This document shows, piece by piece, positions 25,701 through 37,345 of a stretch of 64,000 nucleotides of DNA. The stretch comes from Casuarius casuarius. Taxonomy: Eukaryota; Chordata; Aves; Casuariiformes; Casuariidae. The notes below the pieces were generated by a model. That model worked only from the letters and a program-made list of their open reading frames with translations, searched no databases and was not told the DNA's origin. How positions within the stretch are numbered: position 1 is the stretch's first letter; each line of letters opens with the position of its first letter. Location: positions 1,855,992 through 1,919,991 of the forward strand of contig PTFA01000191.1 of the NCBI GenBank assembly GCA_003342895.1. Direction: 5' to 3'. The position numbers and the translations under genes were made by a program.

Positions 25701-27110
25701 GCTCTGTGTCACCATGAGACAGTATTTCCTAATTGCAGGCCATCTGTAGGGCGTTAGCAGATTATCAAATTCTGCTAGTGACCAATTTGGTTTAATTACT
25801 CCACTGCTTACCCTGAACTAATGTGCATCTCTAAACAAATGCAAAAATCATGGTTTCAGTGAGAGAGGCATCTTCTGTTACTTGGAAGTTTGCAGTTTAG
25901 GTCAGTGCACCTCGGTTGTACTCTTGGGGAATTGACATCATTTCAGAATTGCAGAGAGGCCATAGTAGTGTGATTATGTGCAAAAACACTTCTCCAGAAA
26001 TGTCTCGATACTCATCTACATCGCACGCTGTGGGGGCTGAAATGAAAGCCTGACTGTTTAACCAGCAGTACGGACATGGAAACTCCACCCACAACTAGCT
26101 TTGTGTGCAACCCTGCCAAAATAAACAAGCTGGCTTTACACTGCTGCCATTAGATGCTGAGGAAAAGGGAATTCCCAGGCTCATGTTTGGAAATGTTATT
26201 TTTATGTTGCTGCCAAAGCACCATCTACCATGCCAGCTCACAGTGTGCCTGACACTCAAAGGGGCAGGTATTAAGAAGAGTCCTCCCAGGAGGGAACCAC
26301 TGTTTGCACTGAGACCCCTTCTGTCACCTCCTGCAGCTGAGGTTGAAATCACAAACCTGGCTAAAAGCATTGCTGCTGGCTTCCCTCTGGGACAGGATGC
26401 AACAGCAGAGGAAAGCACTTCCCCACTAGGCAATGGGGCAAAGGAGCTGTCTTTGGACAAAGGAGGAGTTTGGTACAGGGAGGAGGGTCACTACCTGTGT
26501 CACCCTGCCGCAGGAGCTATCCTACTAGTCCCTGCTCTGCATGTTCATGTTTATTGCTGTGCTGAGGGATGAAGGCAACAGAAGAGGCTTTAAGTGCCTC
26601 GATTTTACCAAGCTCAAATGGTAGATGGGTCTAAATAAAATAAGAAATACTAGTTTTTCTCCAAGCCATTAACAAAATTGTTTAGTATGTTTTTCCTTTT
26701 CCCAAGTCTATGTGTTTTTTAGCTGCGGTCAGGATTTGATTCATTAAATGCTACCAGAAGAAAAGGGCTGTTCTGTTGGTAATTGCAGTTTGAAACCCTT
26801 GCTAGTGGAGAGTATCAAAACCATTAACTCCGTGGGGATTCCCAAGGACTCCCAGGGCAGGATGGAGTCCAACTGTGCCAGCTGCTAGACAAGCTGGAGA
26901 CTTTGGGCGGCCCCTCAACTGAGATGCAGTAACTGCATGGGTGAGTGCACCTAGGCACTATCATACAAAGCCAAGCTTTCATCAGTAACCTTCAGTTGAG
27001 AGGATGGTAACACGGACTCCATTGCTTCTAATAACATAAGTATATGTGATCGTGTCCCTGCTACAGAGATGTTATAGTATATAAGGTGAAAGCAAGGAAT
27101 AATGTCACAA
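19800..27110. other. non-coding stretch, no gene seen
   Basis: No supported gene. It contains a perfect 16-bp tandem duplication (22081-22112) and scattered pyrimidine-rich tracts (for example 22610-22815). The 155-codon + strand frame at 26105-26572 overlaps an equally open minus-strand frame and has no recognised domain. Confidence 0.55.
22081..22112 (+). repeat. perfect 16-bp tandem duplication
   Basis: GAGGTGACAAAGGCTG occurs twice back to back with no mismatch. A related 'gaggtgaca' lies about 30 bp upstream, which suggests slippage. Confidence 0.85.
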
Positions 27111-27113
27111 AAA

Positions 27114-27140
27114 AGCTCTTGCATCTTTTGCAGGTAAGCA
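27114..27140 (+). promoter_or_regulatory. candidate recursive splice site 1
   Basis: A pyrimidine-rich tract ('ctcttgcatcttttg') runs directly into CAG|GTAAGC, with the acceptor-donor junction between 27133 and 27134. This is the zero-length-exon form described for recursive splicing in long introns: a good acceptor fused to a near-consensus donor. It is on the + strand, downstream of the candidate exon at 11011. Both halves match consensus, but the motif is short enough to arise by chance. Confidence 0.3.
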
Positions 27141-28159
27141 ACTAAGCTTCAGGGTAATTTTATGAGTTGGTTGATATTTTCTTATTCCTGCTGGGATCCT
27201 ATTACGTTGCCTTGTAACAGAAAGTTGTTTTGTTTTCAAAAGTGTTTATACCCATATATTTTTAAGGAAGCACGTAATAAGTTGTAATACTAGAGGCAGG
27301 GCTTAAGGTAAGAGTACAGTGATTACCAATTGTTTGGCTATTTTCAAGGGTTCAGTAGATGCAAGGCTGTAGAGGAAGCTTATAGCAAAATGTGGAGATC
27401 TTCCAAGTCCCAGCCTCCTGTTTTTCTTTCTTGTTTGCATTTCCCAGCAAAATAACCTCAGTGACTTTTTTCATCCCCAGTTAGAAAGTTCAGATGAGGT
27501 TAGCTAAGTGTGCCAAATTATCTTCCTCTGTTCTGTTCCCACCAGTGTGTTAAATGCACAACTATAAGATGTCATGGTGCAGGTGCTAAACCCTGTCCTC
27601 AGAAAGATGTGGTTACTGTTTTTTTGTACTTTGTGCAAAATAAAAGATTGGATGTTTCTTCCTACACTCTAACATTTTGCAGAGGAATAAAATTCCCACC
27701 CTCATTCTCATAATTCATGCCACCTTGCAGAATGACTGGTATTACACAGCTTCTATGCACCTTGTCCTGGTGCTGGCAGATCTGTAATGGGCTTATAAGT
27801 ACCAGAAAAAGACAGGGAATGTTAGTGCAGTCTAAAAGTTGGTGTTTACTAATATGTGATTTCTTGGTTTATAAGTGGACGTTTGCTTATATTTCAGTTC
27901 TAGGTGTGTGTCTTGAATTCTTAACCTCTTGATCTAAAAAGAAAAGTGCTATTTGTGGAGTCACATTCATAAAGATTCAGTCAAAAACTTTTCCTTAACT
28001 TCTGCCTATGAATGCACAATTCCCAAGAGGAGTTTTACATGTCATGTTTCACACCTGTAGCATCTCCTGACAGTACCCGGGAAGAGAAGGTTCACTATGG
28101 TCAGAGGCAGCCTTTCTGTCTTGTGAAGCCATGGGCAGCAACCTCTTAGCACATCCTTC

Positions 28160-28350
28160 TAAAGAGACAGGAAAGAAATTGGACCAGAAGAGACAAAGTC
28201 AGTTACTGAAAGAGAGAGAGAGAGAGGCCAAGGAGAAGAGGTGAAGCATATGAAATCCAGGAGAAAAGGAAAGCAAAAAGTGAAAACAGAAGAGAGGAAA
28301 ATAAAGAATGAAAACAGAAAACAGTAGAGAAAGAAAATATAAGATAAGAA
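28160..28350 (+). repeat. polypurine tract with (GA)n core
   Basis: About 190 bp of mostly A and G on the + strand, including (AG)n at 28211-28227. Such tracts are simple-sequence remnants and can adopt triplex DNA. The minus-strand frames across it are phenylalanine/serine-rich artefacts. Confidence 0.75.
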
Positions 28351-28414
28351 GCTAGTCTTGTGCCAGCTGCTGTACAGAATAACAGCCAGTCTCCAACTGA
28401 AATGTCCTCCACTC

Positions 28415-28560
28415 GATCTAGACAAGACACACTTTTTAAAAAATGGAAGGATGATGTCCAGGGAGCTTAAACAATTTGCCCAAGGCTATAAAGTCTTCAG
28501 CAGAGTAGAGAAGAGCACTTGTGTGCTTAAACTGCAGTGCCTCTGCTCCCAAAGCATTTC
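28415..28560 (-). repeat. MIR/tRNA-derived SINE fragment
   Basis: The motifs 'gggagcttaaacaatttgcc' and 'caaggctataaagtcttcag', followed by a 'cagagtagagaagagca' block, match the reverse-complement MIR order ('gaggttaagtaacttgcccaaggtcacacagc...'). Decayed; ends approximate. Confidence 0.55.
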
Positions 28561-28769
28561 TCCCCCAACCCACTCTTCTCTGGGGGGCAGAGACAGCGTG
28601 TGCACCATGGTGAAATTTTCCAGCAAGAACAAGGCGATTCAGGGCGAGCATGTTGGTTCATTAGGAAGCTAGCATATTGCTGGTCATAAACAGTTAATGT
28701 CTAAGAGGCAGCCTGCCCTCTGGGGCTATGAATAAATGTAAAAAGAATCTGTGGGGAAAGATATTTCTT

Positions 28770-28960
28770 GGCACCATTATTTGTTCAAGACAATTATTTA
28801 TTTACATCCTTTCATGTGGCTTCACTGAGGAGCACCTTGTAATTAAAGTTTCTCCCTAACAAGTGGCTGCTTTCCCATCTTTGTAATGCCATCCTGCATC
28901 ATGCAAATAATAACAGGATGCACATGACAGGTTCTAATTGAATGAAATGTAAAGGAAATC
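28770..28960. promoter_or_regulatory. candidate conserved non-coding element
   Basis: Repeat-free AT-rich block containing 'acaattatttatttac', 'cttgtaattaaag' and an exact POU octamer ATGCAAAT at 28901-28908. The octamer lies inside an inverted repeat CATCCTG (28890-28896) / CAGGATG (28914-28920). The texture resembles vertebrate enhancers. There is no direct evidence of function. Confidence 0.25.
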
Positions 28961-30860
28961 ATAACCATTTATTTGCCTTATTTGTTTAATCTTGCTGAAA
29001 AGCTGAGAAAGGATAGAGGAGAGCAGATACTAAGACAATGAGAAACAGGAAGATGCAGCTCACTACAGCCTAGAAAATGTTTGCATTGTCTGTATGCTCA
29101 AAGACTAGCAGATTTGATATAATGAGGTACCATTTGCCCTGAGCAAGAAACTCTACTGAAGTTTACTTTAGCCTGGTTTCCCAGGAACTAAAGGCATTCT
29201 TTACTGCCATCTACAGACATGATGTTAGCAAAAATCAAAGACAGTGAAAGTAATGATGCCTAAAGTTAAGATTTTTTGGTGGCTTCCTTCCCAAGGCATC
29301 ATTTTCTGTTGCTTTTAATTTTCCTCAATTTTAGCAACCTGGACAGGACTTTTCCATATTGGGTGTCTACCTCAGGTAAATATTTTTTGAGTATTTCAGC
29401 CAAATGAGTCAAATTCTTTTCTAAAATGAGATCAGGGAAAATGATACATCAGGAATGGTTGAGAAAATCTAGCACTACAAAGCCTTGGCAGAGAGACTTG
29501 AATCAAACAAGGATATGTTTTCTACCTTCTTTGGCCAAGCTGTGATATTCTAAAAAACTTCATTCACTCAGTTGTGGTTTGGTGACCAAGGAGCAGAAGA
29601 AAGAAAGCTTTGTTCAGGGCTACATGGCCCAAACAAATGTTTGAGAATATTGGCTCCTCTGGCCATGACCGTAGTGCTGAGAACAGGGATGGGGGGGCAA
29701 AGACTTGGTCTTTTCAGGGCTCTTTTCTCCTCCTGTCAGCTGCCTAGGAGAGAAGGAGGAAAGAGGCATCATGGTGGGATGCAGAAGACAACAGGAGGAA
29801 GAAGCCAGTGAAACAGAGCAGGCAACAAGGACAGCAGAGACAAGGATGGCCACTTGAGATACAGCATTGAAAGGAGACACGGGCTGGCACTGCAAAGCCA
29901 TTCAGAGCCGGCCATGTGTCAGAGGGACTGGAGCAAGGAGAAGCTTGGAGTGCCTACGGACAGATGGGACAGACTGGATGGGAGAGCAGCAAGCTCTGCA
30001 ATTGCATACACACAGGGGTTCCCAAACTTTGGGGGCCAATAGACCAGGTAACTCTCAAAATTTCTCATTCTCATGCTTTGTCTTCTGCAGACAAGTGTGC
30101 AAACACTGCTGTTTAATACAGTCAGATCCTAATACTAATGTGTATACCCCTCACAACTTGGAATAACATCTAGAATCTCCTCTCAGCATTTCTGAGTTGT
30201 CATTTCCGTGACCTACCTTCACTCCCACTGCAGAAGGCTTTTATGAGATGGAAGGGAAAAGAAATCAACTTATAAGGAATAGGCCAAATCTGATTTATCC
30301 CATTTCTTTCAGAAAAATGTCAAGGATCTCTCTAAAAGAAGCAAATTGATGTTCAAGAGCAGGGAATGCCATTCAAAATGAGTGAGTTGTCAGTTTTCTT
30401 TCTTATTCAGTTTACAGTGACTGTACTAACAGGACATGTATTTGCTGATTAGGAACTCAAATTTTGTGTCTTTAACATATTGCGACAAATTATGCTCTCA
30501 CAAGTCCCTAGTTAAGCTGCATAAAATCATGGGATTGGCTTAAAAAAATCAGTTTTGTATCTTTTTCACTTCCTTTTGACTTCTGAGTCTTGGTAGGGCT
30601 TTTAGGTTTTTGCTAGATTTTTCTCTGAAATTTTATGGATATAACCTATCTTTTTTAATGGATGGATTTTTCATGTCTTCACGTGTCTCTGGAGATAAGG
30701 CTTAAAAATGCAGAACTATCAAGAACTTTCACATAAAAATTATGAAAGATCAAAGTTCTGCTATTGAAAGGATAAATATTAAGGAAAAACTATACCCTTA
30801 GCCACCTCAGCAAGACAAAACAACACTGTATCCCAAGTATACTTTTCCTTCCAGTCTCCA
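28961..30860. other. non-coding stretch, no gene seen
   Basis: No supported gene. It includes a possible hAT-type terminal motif at 30013-30030. Good acceptors at about 30093 and 30313 open into short frames that stop within 25 codons, without donors. Confidence 0.5.
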
Positions 30861-30861
30861 C

Positions 30862-30940
30862 CTCTAGTCACGCAGGAAGTCTGTGGCCGACCCAGGATTT
30901 AGTGCAGAACTACATGATCCCAGTCCATTACTTCTTTCTC
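30862..30940 (-). repeat. MIR/tRNA-derived SINE fragment
   Basis: 'gtcacgcaggaagtctgtgg' followed by 'ccgacccaggatttag' and 'atgatcccagtccattactt' matches the reverse-complement middle of MIR-type SINEs as found in sauropsids ('gtcacacaggaagtctgtggcagagcagggaa...'). Partial copy. Confidence 0.55.
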
Positions 30941-31734
30941 TGTTTCGTTTTCTCTTCATCTTATAAATGATGAATATACAGGAAAATGTTCCTTTCTCTG
31001 AAGTTGCCATCTGATCTCATAGTTTTTCCTGAATCCATAGTCGCAATCAGATGAGAACCTAGATCATGACAGGAGGATCTAGTCTGAAAGCAGGAGTCAA
31101 AATTTTCTGAGATCTTCATGAGCAGAATTGGGAACCAAATTAATTTCTGCTAAACCATTTTTAAAGCAACATAGCAGAAAGAAGGAAAAAAAACCCACAG
31201 CATGTGATACAAGAGCAAATTCTCCTGAGTACATTGCTATACATTTTATAAAAACAGTTGGTTAAGTGCTATACTAGCATTTGTACTCTTTCATCTCTAG
31301 CGACTGTGCAGGCATGGAAACACATGCACAACCAAAATGATCTATTTGCACAGGACATTATCTCACTCTCACTCACAAATGGAGTCTGGGGACTATGGAG
31401 CTGCACTGACCTGTGACAACAGAGATTTTGGCTAGTCGTGCATGCCAATAAGATGTATATTTACCCACCTCAGTGATTTGAAAAGCAGGGACCAGGTTTG
31501 CTAAATGGTCGGCACAGCAAGGACAGCCCTTTACAGCAAGTTGTGCTTTGCTTGTGGTCTAAGGTTGGTGGGGAGGGCACACAAAGTCGCATTTTAAGAC
31601 CGCAAGTCTCCAGACGAGAAAGAGGAAATGTGGATTGTTTAGGATAGTTGATCTGTCTCTGATTAGAGAAGTATTTTGTATATTCACCCTCCTGCAGCCC
31701 ATGGGAAGCAAGGGAAGGCCACCCATCCCAAAGA

Positions 31735-31800
31735 ACCAGGACGCAGAGAGACCTGCCCAGAGTCACGCAGGAAGCCTGCAGCATGACTGGCACTCACACC
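31735..31800 (-). repeat. MIR/tRNA-derived SINE fragment (short)
   Basis: 'gagacctgcccagagtcacg' then 'caggaagcctgcagcatga' resembles the same SINE segment as at 30862, about 900 bp away in the same orientation. Only about 60 bp is recognisable. Confidence 0.45.
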
Positions 31801-33070
31801 ACCAGTCCACCCTTCCTCCCTTTGGATGTGTCTCACACAATGCCATTGTTCTCCTCCCTCATTGTCGGGGGTCCCCTGCAATTTGCAGCCAATTGCAAAC
31901 AAAGCAGTCCCTCCGACATCAGAGCAAAACTGACTGATAAAATAGCAGGGGACTTTGAAAAGGAAAACCCTTTAGCAGAACTCATAATGAATCCTTTTCC
32001 TTTCTGAAGTGAACATGCTAATTATTTCCTCTGCTTTCTAAAAGCAGTCCCTACCACCAGTGATCTTCAGAGATCCACTGCAGAATGATGAGGAATGGTA
32101 AAATATAAAGAAGCTTTGTTCGCTCAGAACGACATGGCTGTGGGGTTGCTGCTTGCAGCACTTTCACCAAGACTGGGAAGCTGCAGCATTTCTCTGTGCC
32201 ATTACACAGCATTTTAAAATATCTAGAGATGGTGAATTATAGATCACTCACTCCCAGATGGTTTTGGCCTGCTCTTATTTCCGCATGTGTAATGCATTAT
32301 CCTACATTGACCTATACTGTATCTTTTTATAGGAACCCAGTAGTAGTCCGATTAGACCACACAAGGTTTAGAGCTGAGTCATGCTTTATCAGAACCAAAA
32401 TTGCTACATAGCAACAGTGATAGTAAGTTTGAAAATGTTATATTAATTGTTTTATCTTCAACAAGTAAAACGTCTTCTGAGGCATCAGTATTAGTCAGCC
32501 CCAGGGTGGGTGGATAAGAGAAAACCTAGCAGCTGAACACACAAGTGGGATTCATATCACCTCACTTGTCTTTCAGTAGTATACAAATCATCCAGGATCT
32601 GTCTTTGAAATGACATAACTCTGTGTAATGTGTTATTGCAAGTGGTGACAGCCTGTAATTGCTTCAGATATGTGGAAAACTCTTGTGATGCTAAAGCATT
32701 TTTGCAGTTCAGTCATACATACAGGAAGGTGACTAAGTTTCCCTTCATTCCCAGCCAGTCATGGTTTTGAAGGGAATATCCATGTGCCAGATCTTTTTCC
32801 TCCATTGTCCTGTGAAGGTGCCTCACTACATTAGGCTGAACACTTTGGGGATGCTCACTGTGGCTCCAGACACAAGGCTATTTGTGCAAGCGCAGGACCA
32901 ATTCTTCCTGAAAAATCTCTGTTGTCTAGAACAGTGATTTTGTAATGTTGTGTTGGTAACACATGGGTATTGCTGAATGACCTGCCTCGCTTGGCCTTTT
33001 ACATGCCTCCTGTCACATCCCCAGCTGAACTCCTCCTAGATGCTCCGGAGTTTGGCTTTGTAGTCACATA

Positions 33071-33107
33071 CTGGGCTGGATCTGGGCTGGATCTGGGCTG
33101 GATCTGG
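33071..33107 (+). repeat. 11-bp tandem minisatellite, about 3.4 copies
   Basis: CTGGGCTGGAT repeated three times perfectly, followed by CTGG. A small local slippage array. Confidence 0.85.
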
Positions 33108-33830
33108 CCTTGGGCTCTTAGTTGTACTTTTGGGGTAAAAGCTACTGGGTATCATTTCTGGATGACTGGATTCTGCAATCCAGTTCTCTTTGAGCTTAGA
33201 TCCAAGAGGTGGAGATCTGGTTTTTTTGTGTCAAGTAGTTCCTCAGATCATCCAGGAAACCTTAGATACTGCTCAGAGGAAACTCATGAACAAAATTCAG
33301 GAGAAGCACAGAAATAAATACATGTCTTAGATATTCTTCCACCTTATTTTCCTGTCACTGGAAATGGCAAGTCCCTACACCTGATCTGCTGGTTCAAATT
33401 TCTCTTTCAGGTCATGAATCCTTCTCCGCTTCTTCTAACAATCTCCCCCCAGATGGCTCAAGACCATCAGTCAAGAAGTTCCCACTACAAGCATGCCTCT
33501 TCTTAACAGCAGCTTCCAACACTTTCTCATTCATTCTCTCTTTTGTAGGCTTCAAACAGTAGCTATCACTGTCATTCATGGTCCAGCTGGGCAGGACTGA
33601 TCTTCCCAAGGCTGCATGCAAATTGGTCTGAGATTCAGGACTCTCAGCTCCTGCTGTGGCACCTCCCTAGTCCAGGCTGGGGATGCATGTGGCACAAAGC
33701 CTGTTACTGCGTGGTTATCTCAGTAGATACTGACACAGCAGCTTCATACAATTATATAGAGTCCATACACTGGACATGGACAAGCCTCCCAAATTGTCAC
33801 GATCGCCCTTATTCTGAGTCACTAACCATC
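33108..33830. other. non-coding stretch, no gene seen
   Basis: No supported gene. A strong acceptor ('aaatttctctttcag' ending at 33411) is followed by a 32-codon open frame that ends in TAA with no donor. I regard it as chance. Confidence 0.5.
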
Positions 33831-33834
33831 ACTG

Positions 33835-33985
33835 GGCTAACCTGAAGCATCCTCCCCATTTTGCGAGTAGCCAATCGAGACACTGAGTGTGANTGACTCT
33901 TTCAAAGTGACCCACAGGACTTTTTTTTGGCAGAACAGGGAACTAATTTGGGCCTCCTGGGTGTTAGGCCTGTGCAATGGTCTCA
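33835..33985 (-). repeat. MIR/tRNA-derived SINE fragment
   Basis: From 'cctccccattttgcgagtag', through 'aaagtgacccacaggac' and 'ggcagaacagggaactaatt', to 'ggcctcctgggtgttaggcc'. This is the full reverse-complement order of MIR core and head. An ambiguous base (N) lies inside it at 33893. Confidence 0.6.
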
Positions 33986-33989
33986 AAAA

Positions 33990-35170
33990 TGTTTTCTTAG
34001 AAACTACCTCTGTACAAACCAAAAAGAGTTTTTACCTTTGACACCCTCTTTTCTGGCAGCAATAGCAAAGGCCATGGAGGAAATCGGGGAAAGGATTGGT
34101 GGGTGATGTGCAATTTTCCCCTGCTTTTTAGATCATTTTCAGTCCAGCTTTTCCCAAATGAGAAGCGACTGTTATGTCTGCATGCTAAGTGATATGAAAT
34201 GAATTGTTGCCTTTTTTTGGTGCTAAGGCAGGTGTGGTCTTGTGCCTTTAGAAAGACCATATGTTGCCATTGGAAGAGAACAAAGTAATGTTTCACCCCT
34301 GCCCCCTCAGTTTGTTCTGAACGTCCCAGACAAGGAAAGGGCCTGAGCAAGGTCACTGATCTCGCAGTGCTTCACCAGAGTGGGTTGCCTCACGTAAGGA
34401 AGGGCCGCTCATGTGAGGGAAGCTGCAAGACTGGTCTCAGAGCAGACAAGCTGCAGTGAAGCACGCTTAGATCACCAGGCACCACATACCGGGAGAACAT
34501 GCCTTTGCAGCAGGGAGACATGTCTCTGTGGCAGCTAACCCCTACGGATCTCATCCCCTGCCAGTGCAGCACTGCTTCCTGCACTGACCTGGGGAGCCCC
34601 ACAGGGCAGCCCTGCAAACAGCAGGGCGCAGACCCCTTGGTCATCAGCACCCCCACTAAGGCCCCGGAGGGACTATGAAAGAGAAAGGCATGGACGTAAC
34701 TTATTGCTGCTCTTGGCATCTGCTAGCAGGAAGAAAAGAAGAGTGGCACACACAGGGGAGGATGAGTGGAGATTTTTGTGCTAGAATGGAGCAAAGCGNG
34801 AGCACTGCTGCATAGCAAGCACTCATGCCAGCAGGCAAGCACCTAGGCCAACAAGATGTGTCAGCGGGGAGAGACAGTTCTGGGACAACTGTCCAATATA
34901 GCAATAGCTTCTGACTCTGCCTTGCATTTTAGGTATAATCCTGTAACCCTAACTCATGTCACATGAATTCAATCTGATCTGGACTGTCTGCAATACCGGC
35001 ATGTCTTTTAAACAAATAATAATAGGGCTGCATATGTGGGAGAGGCAGGCATTCAGAAACACTCATTTCCTCAGGACATTTCATCGGGCTGGAAGATAAA
35101 CAGGGCTTTGTAAATCTTTTTTGAATCCTTTGTGTAAGTGCATTTGAGATACTTTGGTACATCCATAATA
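33990..35170. other. non-coding stretch, no gene seen
   Basis: No supported gene. The section 34380-34720 has somewhat higher GC but no coding signal. A single ambiguous base lies at 34799. Confidence 0.5.
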
Positions 35171-35177
35171 AATATAA

Positions 35178-35285
35178 TTACGTTAGCGGTAGGGGCCTTA
35201 CCTAGTTGAAGTGCTTTGCAAACACGACCTAATTAATCTTCATTACATTTCAGTATCATAGGTGAAAATTTTCTTCCTCTACATA
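35178..35285 (-). repeat. MIR-type SINE fragment (tail side)
   Basis: 'gaagtgctttgcaaacacga', then 'cctaattaatcttcattaca', then 'tatcataggtgaaaatttt' follows the reverse-complement layout of MIR tails ('gcgctttacaaac..taatcctcacaac..ctgtgaggtagg'). Decayed. Confidence 0.4.
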
Positions 35286-35685
35286 AAAATGTACTGCTTC
35301 CAAAACCTGGAGAACCTTCTGAAATAACAACAGCTCAGTACCAACAGAGGCTAGTTGTTTATAGGGTGACAGCACTGTCTGGCAAATCTCCATTTTGATA
35401 TTTGTTTGCTCCTGAAAGTACAGGTACATAAGGCCAGATCTCTAACTGGTAGAAAACATCATGTCCCCATGTATTTCTCTGAAGCTGAGGACTGGTCTCA
35501 CAATTTCTGAGCAATGAAAACAGATGCACAAGGTTTCACCTACCTTTCTCCAACCTTTAAGACATTGGTGGGGACCTGATCTCTCTGCCAGTGGGATTAT
35601 CTTCCAGAGAAGGTAAGTTTTGATATAAATACATATCTTTTGTCAGGCCTGTGTTACTCTGTAAGCCAGTATAAAGCACATTTTC

Positions 35686-35960
35686 CCCCCTCCAGCGGTT
35701 TCACTGTATCATCCAGCTTCTACAGGAACTGGTAATTCAAGCTGATTTGTATAAATTCTTAATGTAATTCTTACAACTTTCAAACGATGAGATAATTACA
35801 TTCTCCAGGACTATGTGGCAATTAAAAATAATTTTTTAAAATGACATGATTGCTCACAAAGCCTACCATTAATGTCAGAATAGTTTATTGTTTATGTGGC
35901 TAGAACATTAAGTCAGAGATTAGTGTTAGACAAACAACCAAAGCTTAATAATATTTAATC
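35686..35960 (+). promoter_or_regulatory. candidate conserved element with an embedded exon-like start
   Basis: A strong acceptor ('ttttcccccctccag' ending at 35695) opens into 23 codons ending in TAA at 35767; the peptide includes RFHCIIQLLQELVIQADLYK. A possible donor CTG|GTAATT falls after 36 nt. The following 200 bp is repeat-free, AT-rich and enhancer-like. It could be an alternative terminal or poison exon in a conserved block, or a plain regulatory element. No family recognised. Confidence 0.22.
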
Positions 35961-37179
35961 AGAATCATCTGTATTTTCCCCAGTGTTGAATGAGCCCAGG
36001 CAAGGAGCTTTAGTGCCCATGTGGCAAAGCACATCTGTTTCCATTCAGGTATAGACAGGATCTATCGAGAGAGATGTAGGTGGTGCTCAGGGCCTAAACT
36101 GGAGCAGGACCACTAAGGAGACTGAGGTATTTGTTTGGACCTATTTTCTTAGTAATTCTCTACAGCTTGAAACCACATCACAGCAGAGTCCTGAATGTTT
36201 TGGGGGCGGCAGCTCTGCTGTGCCGTTGGGCGTAGAGCACATGAAGGAATACGGGTGGGGGGGAGGTGGACTCCAGCACCGTAGCTGCATTTTCCCCCAT
36301 CGTTGAGGGAGGGAATGGATTTGCTCTAATCTCTGAGGTGGTTGTGAGGGGCCACTGGCAAAGAGAGAGCTGGTGAAACACAGTACAAGCCTTTCACATT
36401 TGCGTCCTTTCCTGCTATTCCACTTCCCCAGGGCTGGCCAAAACCCAGCTGAGATGGCTCTCCACTGGTTGGGATTACTTCTCTGAGCTAGGAATGCTGC
36501 CCTGGCATAACATCCTAGGCACATCACCCTTTTCCAGCAACAAAGCAGCACAGCAGGGCCATGGTGCAGTAACAGAAGCTCCCGCTTTAATTGTTTGGTA
36601 GAGTTTTCCCTAGCTCAGTGTTTGAGCATACTCTGAAAAGTAATTTTATTACCATTTGAAACCATCCTGCCTAGGATTCACACCACTAATTTTAGGCACT
36701 TAACTATTCTTAGACATTGTGTGGTCATCCTGGTTCCTTCCACAGACAGAAAAACACCAGTTAATCCAGAGAGCAATTTAAACCACTTAGATCTTTTTCT
36801 CTAAAACCATGGTTCTTAGGATATAAATTAAATTGAGCAAAGATAATGTTAACAGCCAAGATTTTTCTTGTGTTGCAAAAACGAGCAGCTCCATTTGAAC
36901 TGAGCTGACATAAATGTGGCAATGCTGGAGAAGCAAATTGTTGATTACATGTGGGGGGCAGACTGGGGGGAGCATTTGCTGAACCAAAGTAAATGGGCAC
37001 AGTTGAGCTGGGGACTAGCACTGGCCAACCTTGGCCAAAGGCTGCCCTCAACTGCACTTGCTCCAGGTAAACTCTGTGTAGTTGGACAGTTTTCGGTGGT
37101 ACAGAAGTGGGGTCTGCAGGTCATCACAATTTTTGAGCATTTTCATTTTGCTCTGTGAGCTTATGTGAATAGTGTAGGT
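35961..37179. other. non-coding stretch, no gene seen
   Basis: No supported gene. The minus-strand frame of 136 codons at 36141-36551 has no domain or bias. A patch at about 36245-36275 is rich in short G runs. Confidence 0.55.
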
Positions 37180-37345
37180 TACTGAAGGCGGTAACCAAAG
37201 GAGACAAACAGATCGCTTCAGCCTAAAATTATAAATGAGAGAGACAGTCTTTGCTTTATTTCATAACTTCTGGCAGGGAGCTTTATCTTTATTATTTTAT
37301 GAGAGCAATAATATAGAAATGAAATAAACCACAGTTATGAACAGC
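37180..37345. promoter_or_regulatory. candidate conserved non-coding element
   Basis: Unique-looking AT-rich sequence with 'cctaaaattataaatgag', 'ctttatctttattattttat' and 'aaataaaccacagttatg' (the last holds a RUNX-like AACCACAG core). The texture is enhancer-like and there is no coding frame. Weak call. Confidence 0.18.

Noticed and set aside
26105..26572. 155-codon + strand frame with an acceptor-like site inside (about 26335)
   Set aside because: The opposite strand is also open for 121 codons, no donor fits, and no domain is recognised. Left as chance.
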